Source: Gammaproteobacteria bacterium Milos-ODIII6 (GTDB lineage Bacteria; Pseudomonadota; Gammaproteobacteria; Chromatiales; Chromatiaceae). From it: DNA of 64,000 nucleotides. This document shows positions 36,184 to 45,707 of this stretch, one piece after another. Every line of letters starts with the position of its first letter. Within the stretch, counting starts at the first letter, position 1. The notes below the pieces were generated by a model, which saw only the letters and a program-made list of their open reading frames with translations, made no database searches and had not been told where the DNA came from. The DNA is taken from positions 1 through 64,000 of the forward strand of contig JAPTHR010000001.1 in assembly GCA_029228645.1 (NCBI GenBank), written 5' to 3'. The translations under genes and the position numbers were made by a program.

Positions 36184-36209
36184 GGAGCCGCTTCAGCGGT
36201 GCGCCGGCT

Positions 36210-36716
36210 TCAGTTCGACACGCGCTCGAGGGTGACGAAGGTGTGCGGGATGCGATTGCGCTCATCGCTCGGCCCAGGCTCGCGCACGATTTCGCGCCAC
36301 GCACTGCGGTCGAATTCCGGGAACCAGGCATCTCCCTCGGGCGCGATGTGCACCTCGGTCAGGTACAGGCGCGAGGCCAATGGCAGGCCCTGGTGATACA
36401 GCTCGGCGCCACCGACCAGCATGATCTCGGGCGCATCCGCGAAGCGTGCGAGCGCCTCCTCGAGCGAATGCGCCAGGATCGCGCCCTCGGCGCGGTAGTC
36501 GCGGTTGCGCGTGATCACCACGTGAGTGCGCCCGGGCAGCAGGCCGGGCAGCGACTCCCAGGTACGCCGCCCCATGACAATCGGCTTACCCAGGGTCAGC
36601 TTTTTGAAGTGCTGCAGATCGGCGGGCAGGTGCCAGGGCAGGCGGTTTTCGATGCCGATGACCCGATTGTCGGCCATCGCGGCTATCACGGAAAGGTTGG
36701 GCACCGGCGGCTGCAT
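36210..36716 (-). CDS. folA: Dihydrofolate reductase
   Basis: This 168-residue enzyme reduces dihydrofolate with NADPH. It contains the family segments LSVIAAMADNRVIG, LPWHLPADLQHFKKLT, PIVMGRRTWESLP and IMLVGGAELY. It lies 7 bases downstream of thyA on the same strand, so the enzyme that makes dihydrofolate and the one that recycles it share a transcript. The start at 36716 is the one that gives the normal N-terminus. Confidence 0.95.
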   Translation of the reverse strand: MQPPVPNLSVIAAMADNRVIGIENRLPWHLPADLQHFKKLTLGKPIVMGRRTWESLPGLLPGRTHVVITRNRDYRAEGAILAHSLEEALARFADAPEIMLVGGAELYHQGLPLASRLYLTEVHIAPEGDAWFPEFDRSAWREIVREPGPSDERNRIPHTFVTLERVSN

Positions 36717-36723
36717 CGTTCGC

Positions 36724-37557
36724 TCAGACTGCCACCAGGCCCTTGATATGCGGGTGGTGCAAGTAGTCCAACAGTTCGAAATCCGAGTACTCGAAGGCAA
36801 ACAGATCGCTCACCGCGGGATTGAGCCGCAACCGTGGCAGGGGGTAGGGGTCGCGCGTCAGCTGGAGCGCGATCTGCTCCTCGTGGTTGGAGTAGATATG
36901 CGCATCCCCGAGGGTATGGATGAATTCGCCGGGCTGCAGCCCGCACACCTGCGCGATCATCGAGGTGAGCAGCGCGTAACTTGCGATATTGAACGGCACC
37001 CCAAGGAAGATATCGGCGCTGCGCTGGTACAACTGGCAGGAGAGGCGCCCCTCGCTGACATAGAACTGGAAAAAGGCATGGCAGGGCGCCAGCGCCATAC
37101 GGCCTTGCGCGACATTCGCCTGTGGCGACATGCGCTCGTCCGGCAGGTCAGCCGGATTCCAGGCCGAGACGATGATGCGTCGCGAGTCGGGGTTGCTCCG
37201 GATCTGCCTGAGCACCTCGCTGATCTGATCGAGGTGGCGGCCGTCGGGCGTGGGCCAACTGCGCCACTGGTAGCCATAGACCGGACCGAGTTCGCCGTTC
37301 GCATCGGCCCACTCGTCCCAGATGCTGACCCCATGCTCCTTGAGATAGCGGGTGCTGGTCTCGCCGCGCAGAAACCACAACAGCTCGTAGGCCACCGACT
37401 TGAAATGGATGCGCTTGGTGGTGACCAGGGGAAACCCCTGCGCGAGGTCGAAGCGCATCTGGTAACCGAACACCGAACGGGTACCGGTACCGGTACGGTC
37501 GCCCTTGAAAGCGCCGTACTCGCGGACGTGCCGCAACAGATCGAGGTACTGATTCAT
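36724..37557 (-). CDS. thyA: Thymidylate synthase
   Basis: ThyA methylates dUMP to dTMP using methylene-tetrahydrofolate. The 277-residue protein has the catalytic Cys159 in [12 protein letters not shown], the R in [16 protein letters not shown] and the folate loop at the end ([16 protein letters not shown]). E. coli ThyA has 264 residues; the extra ones here come from a short insertion before the active site ([12 protein letters not shown]). Its start overlaps the lgt stop (ATGA). Confidence 0.96.
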   Translation of the reverse strand: MNQYLDLLRHVREYGAFKGDRTGTGTRSVFGYQMRFDLAQGFPLVTTKRIHFKSVAYELLWFLRGETSTRYLKEHGVSIWDEWADANGELGPVYGYQWRSWPTPDGRHLDQISEVLRQIRSNPDSRRIIVSAWNPADLPDERMSPQANVAQGRMALAPCHAFFQFYVSEGRLSCQLYQRSADIFLGVPFNIASYALLTSMIAQVCGLQPGEFIHTLGDAHIYSNHEEQIALQLTRDPYPLPRLRLNPAVSDLFAFEYSDFELLDYLHHPHIKGLVAV

Positions 37558-38390
37558 GTCTCTTCCTTGCGGGAGCCGGCGCGTACCAGCAGGAACAAGC
37601 CCAGCGCAATCATCGGCAGGGACAGCAACTGCCCCATGGTCAACCAGTCGAAGGCGAGATAACCGAGCTGACTATCGGGTATGCGCACAAACTCGATGGT
37701 GAAGCGAAACACGCCGTAGGCGAGCAGGAACAGGCCGGAGACGCGCCCGACTGCACGCGGCCTGGACGAGAACCACCACAGCAGCGCAAACAGCACGGCG
37801 CCCTCGAGCGCGGCCTCGTACAACTGGTTGGGATGCAGTGGCGGCGTGAGCGCGGTGCCGGGTTCCAGACCGAGCTTGTTTAGGCACAGGTCCGGTCGCG
37901 GCGCACAGGCGACCTGCATACCCCAGGGCAGTTGCGTGGGCGCACCCCACAGCTCGCCGTTGATGAAGTTCCCGATGCGGCCGGTCAGCAGCCCCAGTGG
38001 GACCAATGGGGCGACGAAATCGGTCAGCGCGAGAAACCGAATCCGCTCACGGCGCGCCAGCAACAACATGGCGACCAGGACCCCGAGCAGCCCGCCGTGA
38101 AAGGACATGCCGCCCTCCCACACACGCAGCAGCACCAGCGGGTCATGCAACCAGCGCGCGACATCATAGAATAGGATGTAGCCGACGCGCCCTCCCAGGA
38201 TGACGCCCAGCGCACCGTAGAAGATGAGGTCCTCGACCCGCTGCGGGCCGAAGGGGGCCAGACCCTCGCGGGCCCGCGAACGCCCCAGCCACCATGCAGC
38301 GGCAAAGCCGAGCAGGTACATCAGGCCGTACCAGCGTAACGCCAGCGGGCCGATCTCGATGAGGGCCGGGTCGAACTCGGGGTAAAGCAT
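37554..38390 (-). CDS. lgt: Prolipoprotein diacylglyceryl transferase
   Basis: Lgt adds diacylglycerol to the Cys of prolipoproteins at the inner membrane, the first step in lipoprotein maturation. The 278-residue protein has about seven membrane segments and the conserved HGGLLGV (near residue 98) and [13 protein letters not shown] (near 137). It heads the lgt-thyA-folA operon, a common gammaproteobacterial order. Several predicted lipoproteins are in this window. Confidence 0.96.
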   Translation of the reverse strand: MLYPEFDPALIEIGPLALRWYGLMYLLGFAAAWWLGRSRAREGLAPFGPQRVEDLIFYGALGVILGGRVGYILFYDVARWLHDPLVLLRVWEGGMSFHGGLLGVLVAMLLLARRERIRFLALTDFVAPLVPLGLLTGRIGNFINGELWGAPTQLPWGMQVACAPRPDLCLNKLGLEPGTALTPPLHPNQLYEAALEGAVLFALLWWFSSRPRAVGRVSGLFLLAYGVFRFTIEFVRIPDSQLGYLAFDWLTMGQLLSLPMIALGLFLLVRAGSRKEET

Positions 38391-38478
38391 GGCTGCGGAG
38401 TGTATGTCAGGGCCGGTGTAAAAACCATGGACACCCCTGAGCGCACCCGATAGGCTGAATCAAACCCTGGTGGTGTCC

Positions 38479-39768
38479 ATGCTGCTGCTCATCCGTCTGC
38501 TTCTCTGGCTGCTGTTCCTCAGCCCCTTTGTAGCCGCTCTCCTGATCTGGCTGTCACTCTCCGCCGCCCCCCTGGTGCCGGAGCAACCATCCCTTTCCCA
38601 TCAGGATATCGAACGCGCCAAGACCATCGTGGAGCAGCACCAGCATCAGCGTGGCGATGATCGGCCACTGAAACTGGAGCTGTCCGAGCGCGACCTGGAA
38701 CTCGCCGGCACCTACCTGTTGCGCCGCCACGCCGAAACCAATCTCAGGATCAACATCCAGGACAATCGACTGCATGCCAAAGCTACCCTGCGGATACCCG
38801 GCTTCCCCAGCCGCCCCTATCTCAATCTGCAGCTGACGCTGCGCGATCAGGAAGGCCGACCCAACCTGGTCCACCTGCAGGTAAAGCAGCAGGTCCTGCC
38901 AAGAGAGCTCGCGAAAAACCTGCTCAACGAACTCCTGGTACGTCTCTATCAGACCGAGGAGTATCGCCTGGCCCGCAGCATCGTCGACCAGATACGCCTG
39001 CAGGACGGCAGGCTGTCGCTGCATTACCACTGGAACCCGGAGCTGGCACGCCGCGCGCGCGCCACCTTCCTCAAGGAGCCACCTTCGGCGCGCCAGGCGT
39101 ACCGCGAGGAATTGCGACGCCTGCTGGCGCAACAGGGCCAGACCAGTCCGCCGCTCACGGCCCTGCTCGGGCCATTGTTTCAGCTCGCGCGCGCGCGCTC
39201 CCTGGAGGGTGACCCCGTTGCCGAGAACCGCGCCCTGCTCGCCGTGCTCGGCTACTGGGCCACAACCGGCGAGGGCCTGGCGACCCACCTGATCGGCCAG
39301 GACAGCGGACCGCCGCTGCGCTTCCGCGCGCGCCTCAACCGCCGCCGTGACCAGGCGCGCCACTTCCTCATCTCGGCTGCCCTGGCAGCCAACATCAACG
39401 ACACCGCCGCCAGCCTCGCAGGCACCCTCAAGGAACTCGGGGATGCAGAGAAAGGCTCCGGGTTCAGCTTCATCGACCTCGCGGCGGATCGCGCCGGCAC
39501 GCGTTTCGGACAGCTGGCGGTCGCCTCGACAGGGCTGGCAGAACGCCTGCAGGAGCGCATGGCCGCGGGCGTGAGCGATAAGGACATCGTGCCCGCCATC
39601 ACGCAATTGAACGAAGGCGTGGACCTCGAGGAGTTCCGCAGGCGCTACGGAAATCCCGATTCAGCGCAATACCAGGACGTCCTCGAGAACATCGACCGGA
39701 TGATCGATGCATGCCCGGTTTACAGGACTCTTGAATCCCCACCAGAGGCACAAGCCGTTAATTCCTGA
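38479..39768 (+). CDS. Membrane-anchored protein of unknown function
   Basis: This 429-residue protein has one N-terminal hydrophobic segment (LLIRLLLWLLFLSPFVAALL, residues 3-22) and a large hydrophilic domain of mixed strands and helices (LELSERDLELAGTYLLRRHA near 68-87, then an Arg-rich helical part). Similar proteins occur in sulfur-oxidising and methane-oxidising gammaproteobacteria without assigned function. GTG codons at 38470 and 38473 are possible starts, but I use the ATG at 38479. It is divergent from lgt. Confidence 0.6.
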   Translation: MLLLIRLLLWLLFLSPFVAALLIWLSLSAAPLVPEQPSLSHQDIERAKTIVEQHQHQRGDDRPLKLELSERDLELAGTYLLRRHAETNLRINIQDNRLHAKATLRIPGFPSRPYLNLQLTLRDQEGRPNLVHLQVKQQVLPRELAKNLLNELLVRLYQTEEYRLARSIVDQIRLQDGRLSLHYHWNPELARRARATFLKEPPSARQAYREELRRLLAQQGQTSPPLTALLGPLFQLARARSLEGDPVAENRALLAVLGYWATTGEGLATHLIGQDSGPPLRFRARLNRRRDQARHFLISAALAANINDTAASLAGTLKELGDAEKGSGFSFIDLAADRAGTRFGQLAVASTGLAERLQERMAAGVSDKDIVPAITQLNEGVDLEEFRRRYGNPDSAQYQDVLENIDRMIDACPVYRTLESPPEAQAVNS

Positions 39769-39871
39769 AGTGTAAATACCCCTCAAGTTCATAAGCACAT
39801 CGCCGCTAGAAAGTCCACACCCAAGTGGCATTAAAACCCCAATAGCACAACAACAGACGAGAGAGTTGGTT

Positions 39872-40237
39872 ATGAGGCTGATGAGCATGAACGAACGCAA
39901 CCGCGCCCCGATACACTTGCGCACCCTCGGAGAGAGGCTGCGCTACTGCAGGCGCCAGATGGGCTGGACCCAGGAGCAGCTGGCAGTGCAGGCGGGCACC
40001 AACCAGGCGGTGATTCAGAAGATCGAGAATGGCAAGAGTCTGCGTCCGCGAAAGATCGATGAGATTGCCTCGGTCCTGGACGTGAACCCGGCGTGGCTGA
40101 TGTTTGGCGACGACAAGGCCACGCCACTGACGGATGAGGCGCGTGAACTGGCCGAGCTGTGGCTGCGCCTCTCGGATCGCGAACGCGAGCGTATCCTCGG
40201 CGAGGTGCGTCTGCTCGCGGGCAAACGCAACTTCTGA
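39872..40237 (+). CDS. XRE-family helix-turn-helix regulator
   Basis: This 121-residue protein has an N-terminal XRE domain (LGERLRYCRRQMGWTQEQLA, then NQAVIQKIENGKSLRPRKID, about residues 19-75) and a short charged helical end (LSDRERERILGEVRLLAGKR). It should bind DNA as a dimer. The target is unknown. A CCAC-acccaa-GTGG inverted repeat lies about 60 bases upstream and could be an operator, though that is only a guess. Confidence 0.82.
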   Translation: MRLMSMNERNRAPIHLRTLGERLRYCRRQMGWTQEQLAVQAGTNQAVIQKIENGKSLRPRKIDEIASVLDVNPAWLMFGDDKATPLTDEARELAELWLRLSDRERERILGEVRLLAGKRNF

Positions 40238-40286
40238 GCGGCCTGTTGAACGGCATCTGATCGACTGGTGCGATAGCCGGGACTGA

Positions 40287-41483
40287 CTACATGCCCACCA
40301 AGACCCGCAGGAAGAATGCCTTGAGATACGCTGTTTCAGGAATCGCCGGATGAATGGGATGATCCGGTCCCTGCTGCCCGCTTTGCAGCAGCTGCAGGTA
40401 GCGATCGGCATGGCGCGCGGCCTGCTGTACTGTCCGCAGCAGGCCGTCCCGGTCCATGTGAAAAGAGCACGAGGCGGTCACCAGCAAACCCTCACGCCCC
40501 ATTAGTGGCAACGCCGCCTCGTTGAGGCGCCGATAGGCCAGCATGCCCTGCTTCATGTCCTTGCGCCGCTTGATGAAGGCGGGCGGGTCGAGCACCACCA
40601 CATCGAACTTCTCCCCCTTGGCCTTGAGCTCACGCAGGGCGCCGAAGGCGTCCGCCTGCAGGCTGCTGACGCGCTCCGCCACCTTGTTCAGGCGGGCGTT
40701 CTCCTCCACCCGCGCCAGCGCGTTCGCGGAGGCATCCACGCACACCACCTCACTGGCGCCACTGGCGGCCGCGCGCACACCCCAGGCACCGACATAGCTG
40801 CACACGTCCAGCACCCGTCGCCCCGCGACCTGCGGCATGAGCAGGTCGCGGTTGGCCGCCTGGTCGAAGAACCATCCGGTTTTCTGTCCGTCCATGGGCG
40901 ATACCCGGAATTGACAGCCGCCCTCGATCACTTCCAGTTCCTCGGGCACCTCGCCGTACGCCGGCTCGATATAGCGCGGCAGGCCCTCCAGCTCGCGCAC
41001 GGAGCTGTCGTTGCGCCACAGGATAGAGCGCGGCGACAGCACCTTGTTCAGGGCGGAGACGATCTCCTCGCGCAGGAGTTCCATCCCGGCTGTACCGATC
41101 TGCGCCACCAGGTGCTCGCCGTAGCGGTCGACGACCAGCCCGGGCAGGCCATCCGCATCGCCGAAAACCAGGCGGTAGTAAGGCTGGGCAAAGTAACGTT
41201 CGCGCAGTCCCAGCGCGATCTTCAGTCGATGCACCAGGAGCGACGCATCGATCGGGTGTTGTGGATCCCGACTGACAATGCGCGCACAGATGAGGGATTG
41301 CGGGTTGGCATAGGCGAACCCGAGAAAACGTCCGCGCGCATTTTCCAGCTGCACCTGTTCGCCAGGCGACAGCCCCTGCAGCGGCGTGGCCGCGGTGTCG
41401 ATCTCGTTGGAATAGACCCACAGGTGGCCGGCGCGGACACGGCGATCCTGATTCGGTCGAAGGCGTAACACGTTCAGTTCCAT
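40287..41483 (-). CDS. rlmI: 23S rRNA (cytosine) methyltransferase RlmI-like
   Basis: RlmI makes 5-methylcytosine 1962 in 23S rRNA. The 398-residue protein has an N-terminal PUA domain (RRVRAGHLWVYSNEID, about residues 14-29), motif I VLDVCSYVGAWGVRAA (near 220) and the catalytic-loop motif VVVLDPPAFIKRRKDMKQG (near 290). The length matches E. coli RlmI (396). A longer frame to 41567 exists only because the inverted-repeat element upstream happens to be open; the ATG at 41483 gives the normal start. Confidence 0.9.
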   Translation of the reverse strand: MELNVLRLRPNQDRRVRAGHLWVYSNEIDTAATPLQGLSPGEQVQLENARGRFLGFAYANPQSLICARIVSRDPQHPIDASLLVHRLKIALGLRERYFAQPYYRLVFGDADGLPGLVVDRYGEHLVAQIGTAGMELLREEIVSALNKVLSPRSILWRNDSSVRELEGLPRYIEPAYGEVPEELEVIEGGCQFRVSPMDGQKTGWFFDQAANRDLLMPQVAGRRVLDVCSYVGAWGVRAAASGASEVVCVDASANALARVEENARLNKVAERVSSLQADAFGALRELKAKGEKFDVVVLDPPAFIKRRKDMKQGMLAYRRLNEAALPLMGREGLLVTASCSFHMDRDGLLRTVQQAARHADRYLQLLQSGQQGPDHPIHPAIPETAYLKAFFLRVLVGM

Positions 41484-41514
41484 GGGCGGATCACCGGTGC
41501 GGGGAAAGTCCGCC

Positions 41515-41678
41515 AGCAGTCTGTCGGACTTATCCGTTTGAAGCGAAAATTCGCGGATAGCGATCAAATGAGATTATCGGATGAGGAGAATAGTGGACCT
41601 ATTTGACGAGTTCGATAAGGTCAGTTGATCGCTATCCGCGGATTTGCAGCCAAACAGCGTTAAGTCCGACAGACTGCT
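41515..41678. mobile_element. 164-bp inverted-repeat (MITE-like) element
   Basis: Perfect 18-bp terminal inverted repeats (AGCAGTCTGTCGGACTTA at 41515-41532 and its complement at 41661-41678) enclose a second perfect 16-bp pair (CGCGGATAGCGATCAA at 41552-41567 and its complement at 41625-41640). The centre is about 57 bases. It has no gene. It sits between the ypfJ stop and the rlmI start. The structure fits a non-autonomous MITE or a large cruciform-forming REP element. Confidence 0.8.
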
Positions 41679-41718
41679 AGGGTAGCAGAAGGCGAATCCC
41701 CGCGACCGACTCAAGAGA

Positions 41719-42642
41719 CTACAGACGAACGTCCGCAGCAAAGGTATCGCAGGCCTCGAGGGTGCCTTCCTTGAAACCGCGTGAGAACCAGCGCATGCGC
41801 TGCCCCGAGGAGCCATGCGTGAAGGAGTCCGGCGATACCCGGCCGCGCGCCTCGCGCTGCAGACGGTCGTCGCCGATGGCACTGGCGGCGTTCAGCCCTT
41901 CCTCGACATCACCCGCCTCCAGCAGTTGGCGGCTGCGGTCGGCATGATGCGCCCACACCCCGGCATAGCAATCGGCCTGCAGTTCCAGGCGCACCGACAG
42001 GCGATTGCCTGCTGCCTCGTCCAGCGAGCGGCGTGCCTGCTGGACGCGTCCGGAGGTCCCCAGCACGTTCTGCACGTGATGCCCGACCTCGTGCGCGATC
42101 ACGTAGGCCTGGGCAAAATCGCCCGGCGCATCGTGGCGTTGCGCGAGCTCGTCGAAGAACCCCAGGTCCAGGTACACCCGGTCGTCGCCGGGGCAATAGA
42201 AGGGTCCCATCGCCGCATTTCCGGTGCCACAGGCGGATGGCACCGCATCGCGATACAGCACCAGGCGGGGATAGCGGTATTCCTCGCCGGCGCGTTCGAA
42301 CAGCATCCGCCAGGTGTCTTCGGTATCGGCCAGCACGGTCTTGACGAAGGCGACCTGCTCACTCTCGGCCTCGGTATTCGCCGGCGCCGACGAGGTCGCC
42401 GCCGTGCGGGCCGGCATACCCATGCCCCCAAGCAGGCTGCCGAGGTTGCCGCCGAAAAGCAGGAAGGCCCCGACGGCGAGGGCGGCGATCAGCGTTCCCT
42501 TGGGTCCGAGCAGGCGCACCACCGCGGGCAGCAGGCGCAACATCCCGCCACCACCGAGCCGTCCCATGCCGCCGAGGCCGCTGCTCCTCTGGAAGCGGCG
42601 ATCCTCGACATGACTGCTCTGCCTGCGACCTCGCCAGCGCAT
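41719..42642 (-). CDS. ypfJ: YpfJ-type neutral zinc metallopeptidase
   Basis: This 307-residue protein has one membrane segment (TLIAALAVGAFLLFGGNLGSL, about residues 50-70), so the C-terminal domain is on the periplasmic side. The zinc site is HEVGHH (AQAYVIAHEVGHHVQNVLG, near 185) with the third ligand E in LELQADCYAGVWAHH (near 221). Target proteins are not known. It lies next to a DUF2780 gene on the same strand, 1 base away. Confidence 0.9.
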   Translation of the reverse strand: MRWRGRRQSSHVEDRRFQRSSGLGGMGRLGGGGMLRLLPAVVRLLGPKGTLIAALAVGAFLLFGGNLGSLLGGMGMPARTAATSSAPANTEAESEQVAFVKTVLADTEDTWRMLFERAGEEYRYPRLVLYRDAVPSACGTGNAAMGPFYCPGDDRVYLDLGFFDELAQRHDAPGDFAQAYVIAHEVGHHVQNVLGTSGRVQQARRSLDEAAGNRLSVRLELQADCYAGVWAHHADRSRQLLEAGDVEEGLNAASAIGDDRLQREARGRVSPDSFTHGSSGQRMRWFSRGFKEGTLEACDTFAADVRL

Positions 42643-42643
42643 C

Positions 42644-43033
42644 TCATTCCCCCTTCAGAATTCCGGCCACTTTTTCCGCCAGATCGGCACCGCCCTTGTC
42701 ACCCAGAAAGGTGACCACGACCGGGATGAAGCGCGCCACCAGGCTGCTGTCCATGCCCAGGCCGGAAAACCCGTTGGCCAGCTGCGCCAGTTTGGCCAGG
42801 CCGCCACCACCCATTGCCGACATCACGCCGCCCAGCAGGCCACCCGTGGCTGACCCGGGCTTGGGCGCGGACTCGACCAACGCGTCCGCCTCCGGCAATG
42901 CATCGCCGATGCGGGCGAAATCACCCGCCGGCAGACGCTCGCGCAAAAGGCCCAGGATCAGCCCCAGCCCGCCCTCTGCCTGACGGTCGTTTACACCCAG
43001 TTCCTGCGTCAGTTGTTGCACCAGTGCCATCAT
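42644..43033 (-). CDS. DUF2780 family protein
   Basis: This 129-residue protein starts with a helical stretch (VQQLTQELGVNDRQAEGGLG) that contains the family's conserved AEGG core, and has a Gly-rich middle (TGGLLGGVMSAMGGGGLAKL) with an amphipathic end. It has no signal or membrane segment. The function is unknown. Two ATG codons in a row could serve as start. It lies 1 base upstream of ypfJ. Confidence 0.8.
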   Translation of the reverse strand: MMALVQQLTQELGVNDRQAEGGLGLILGLLRERLPAGDFARIGDALPEADALVESAPKPGSATGGLLGGVMSAMGGGGLAKLAQLANGFSGLGMDSSLVARFIPVVVTFLGDKGGADLAEKVAGILKGE

Positions 43034-43162
43034 TGTATTGTCTCTCCGTTCACCTTCAAGGAGACCTCAGTTTAGAGGCCCCAGCGACGCGGCGGGTCGG
43101 CTCGGCGATGCCGAGCTCGTCGCCAAACAACGACAATTCAGCACACACCGGGAACGCGACAC

Positions 43163-44665
43163 ATGAGCGACAACAACATCCTGTTGGGCGGAAACGGCTC
43201 CCGCCAGATCCTCCTGGATGCCGGCATGGCCAACCGCCATGGCCTGATCACCGGCGCCACCGGCACCGGCAAGACCGTCACCCTGCAGGTGCTCGCGGAA
43301 TCCTTTTCACGCCTCGGGGTGCCGGTGTTCGCGGCCGACATCAAGGGCGATCTCTCCGGCCTTGGGGGTCCGGGTTCAGCGCATCCCAAGGTGGACGAAC
43401 GGACCGCTTACATCGGCATCGAGGGACACCGCTTCGAAGGCAATCCGATGCTGTTCTGGGATGTGTTCGGCAAAAAGGGCATGCCGCTGCGCACCACCGT
43501 GTCCGAGATGGGGCCGCTGCTGTTTGCCAACCTGCTGGAACTGAACGAGACCCAGGAGGGCATCCTGCACATCGCCTTCGCGGTCGCGGACGACGAGGGC
43601 CTGCTGCTGCTCGACCTCAAGGACCTGCGCAGCATGCTCAACTGGATCGCCGACAACGCCAAGGAGCTTGGGCGGCAATACGGCAATATCTCGCGCGCCA
43701 GCGTGAATGCGATTCTGCGCCGCCTGCTGATGCTGGAAGAGTCCGGTGGGGACCGTTTCTTCGGCGAGCCCGCGCTGCGCATCGAACACCTGATGCAGAC
43801 CGATTTCTCCGGCCGCGGCGTGATCAGCCTGCTGGACGCCACCACCCTTTACCACTCGCCGCGCATCTACTCCACCTTCCTGCTGTGGCTGCTGTCCGAG
43901 TTGATGGAAGAGCTGCCCGAGCGCGGCGACGCGGATCGCCCGCGCCTGGTGTTTTTCTTCGATGAGGCACACCTGCTGTTCTCCACCGCGCCCAAGGCGC
44001 TGCTCGAGAAGATCGCGCAGGTCGTGCGCCTGATCCGATCCAAGGGGGTCGGGGTGTTCTTCATCACCCAGTACCCGAACGACGTCCCCGACGAGGTGAT
44101 CGGTCAGCTCGGCAACCGTATCCAGCATGCCCTGCGCGCCTTCACGCCGAAAGACAAGAAGGCGGTCAAGGTCGCGGCCGACACCTTCCGCCCGAATCCC
44201 GCGTTCGACACATTTGAAGTGATCACCCAGCTCGGCGTGGGCGAGGCACTGATCTCCACCCTCGACGAAAAGGGCATCCCCGGCATGGTGGAGCGCACCC
44301 TGATGGCGCCGCCATCCTCGCGCATCGGCCCAATCGACGACGCTGAACGCCAGGCGCTGCTGGAGCGCTCTCCGGTCCGCAGTATCTACGCGCAAACGGT
44401 CGACCGCGAATCGGCTCACGAGTTACTGATCAAGCGCGAACAGGAACTGGAGGAGAAGCGGACCCGCGAGCTGCAGGCGGAAGAGGAACGCCTGCGCCGG
44501 GAGAAGGAAGAGAAAGAGGCCGAGCGCCAGAGCCGCAGCAGCGGCGGTGGGCGCCAGCGTCAGGGTATCGTCGAAGCGATGGCCAAGTCGGTGGCGCGCT
44601 CGGTCGGCTCGGCCCTGGGGCGGCGTATCGTACGTGGTATTCTGGGTTCCATCATCGGTCGGTAG
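43163..44665 (+). CDS. yjgR: HerA-like ATPase YjgR (DUF853)
   Basis: This 500-residue protein is an FtsK/HerA-type ATPase of the DUF853 family. Walker A is ITGATGTGKTVTLQ (near residue 33), Walker B is LVFFFDEAHLLF (near 268), and a conserved Gln/Asn region is FFITQYPNDVPDEV. The tail (about 430-475) is a charged coiled coil ending in GRRIVRGILGSIIGR. It lacks the N-terminal HAS-barrel of true HerA. The cellular role is not established. It lies 9 bases before the HlyD gene. Confidence 0.87.
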   Translation: MSDNNILLGGNGSRQILLDAGMANRHGLITGATGTGKTVTLQVLAESFSRLGVPVFAADIKGDLSGLGGPGSAHPKVDERTAYIGIEGHRFEGNPMLFWDVFGKKGMPLRTTVSEMGPLLFANLLELNETQEGILHIAFAVADDEGLLLLDLKDLRSMLNWIADNAKELGRQYGNISRASVNAILRRLLMLEESGGDRFFGEPALRIEHLMQTDFSGRGVISLLDATTLYHSPRIYSTFLLWLLSELMEELPERGDADRPRLVFFFDEAHLLFSTAPKALLEKIAQVVRLIRSKGVGVFFITQYPNDVPDEVIGQLGNRIQHALRAFTPKDKKAVKVAADTFRPNPAFDTFEVITQLGVGEALISTLDEKGIPGMVERTLMAPPSSRIGPIDDAERQALLERSPVRSIYAQTVDRESAHELLIKREQELEEKRTRELQAEEERLRREKEEKEAERQSRSSGGGRQRQGIVEAMAKSVARSVGSALGRRIVRGILGSIIGR

Positions 44666-44674
44666 CACCCTGAC

Positions 44675-45706
44675 ATGTCGCGCAAACCCCTGTTACTCCT
44701 CCCTCTGCTCGCAATCGCCGGTGGACTTTACTACTGGCAGTCACAGGCAAGCGATAGCGCCGGCGACGGCCAGTCCGTTCTGTATGGCAACGTGGAAATC
44801 CGCGAGGCGCAGCTGGCGTTCAATGGCAGCGAACACCTGGCCGAGGTACGGGTCGAGGAAGGTGACAGGGTGAAGGCCGGACAGGTACTGGCACGCCTGC
44901 ACACAGAGCTGCTCAGGCGCACGCTCGAACAGGCCAGGGCCCAGTTGAACGCGCGCCAGGCACAGCTGGACAAGCTGCTTGCCGGCAGCCGGCCAGAAGA
45001 GATTGCCGCCGCCAAGGCAAGGCTGGATGCAGCGACCGCCCGCGCCCGTGCGGCACGCGATACCTGGCTGCGCCTGCAGTCGCTGCTCAAGCGCAAGCTG
45101 ACCTCCACCGAAGAGGTCGAGGTCGCGCGCGCCAATGCCGAAGCCGCTGCCGCGGAGCGCGAGGCCAGTGCGCAGAACCTGAAGCTGTTGCAGGCTGGTG
45201 CGCGCGCGGAGGATATCGCCGCCGCGCGCGCTGAACTGGCATCTGCCAAGGCCGCTCTGGCGCTTGCCAGCCAACATCTGGCCGATGCCGAGCTGAAGGC
45301 ACCACGCGACGGCATCATCCGCGATCGCCTGGCCGAACCCGGGGAATTTGTGACCCCGCAAAACCCGGTACTGACCCTGGCCTTTACCTCGCCGGTGTGG
45401 GTTCGCAGCTACCTGCCCGAGACCCTGCTGGGGCGCATCCAGCCCGGTACCCCGGTCACCATCCATACCGACAGTTACCCGGACAAGGCCTATCCGGGCT
45501 GGGTCGGCTTTATCTCGCCAAGCGCCGAGTTCACCCCCAAGAATGTCGAGACACCGGAGCTGCGCACCCGCCTGGTGTACGAAATGCGGGCATTCGCCTG
45601 CAACCCCGATGGCGAACTGCGTCTGGGCATGCCAGCGACGGTGCAGCTGGATCTCGATCGGGATCACGCTGCCGCTCAGGCCGGGCCACGCCGCTGCGGC
45701 GACTGA
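44675..45706 (+). CDS. HlyD-family periplasmic adaptor (YbhG-like)
   Basis: This 343-residue protein is the membrane-fusion subunit of an ABC-type export system. It has an N-terminal membrane anchor (LLLLPLLAIAGGLYYW, residues 6-21), a lipoyl-like half (LAEVRVEEGDRVKAGQVLARL), a long helical hairpin (about 80-205, Ala/Leu/Arg-rich) and the beta-barrel segment KAPRDGIIRDRLAEPGEFV. It is the first of four genes with the fused ATPase and two permeases, in the order of the E. coli ybhGFSR operon. The chemical cargo is unknown; the E. coli system acts on drugs and dyes. Confidence 0.88.
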   Translation: MSRKPLLLLPLLAIAGGLYYWQSQASDSAGDGQSVLYGNVEIREAQLAFNGSEHLAEVRVEEGDRVKAGQVLARLHTELLRRTLEQARAQLNARQAQLDKLLAGSRPEEIAAAKARLDAATARARAARDTWLRLQSLLKRKLTSTEEVEVARANAEAAAAEREASAQNLKLLQAGARAEDIAAARAELASAKAALALASQHLADAELKAPRDGIIRDRLAEPGEFVTPQNPVLTLAFTSPVWVRSYLPETLLGRIQPGTPVTIHTDSYPDKAYPGWVGFISPSAEFTPKNVETPELRTRLVYEMRAFACNPDGELRLGMPATVQLDLDRDHAAAQAGPRRCGD

Positions 45707-45707
45707 C

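Noticed and set aside
41484-41567. Longer N-terminus for RlmI
   Set aside because: The extra residues come from the inverted-repeat element and from sequence that does not resemble the family; the start at 41483 gives the normal PUA beginning.
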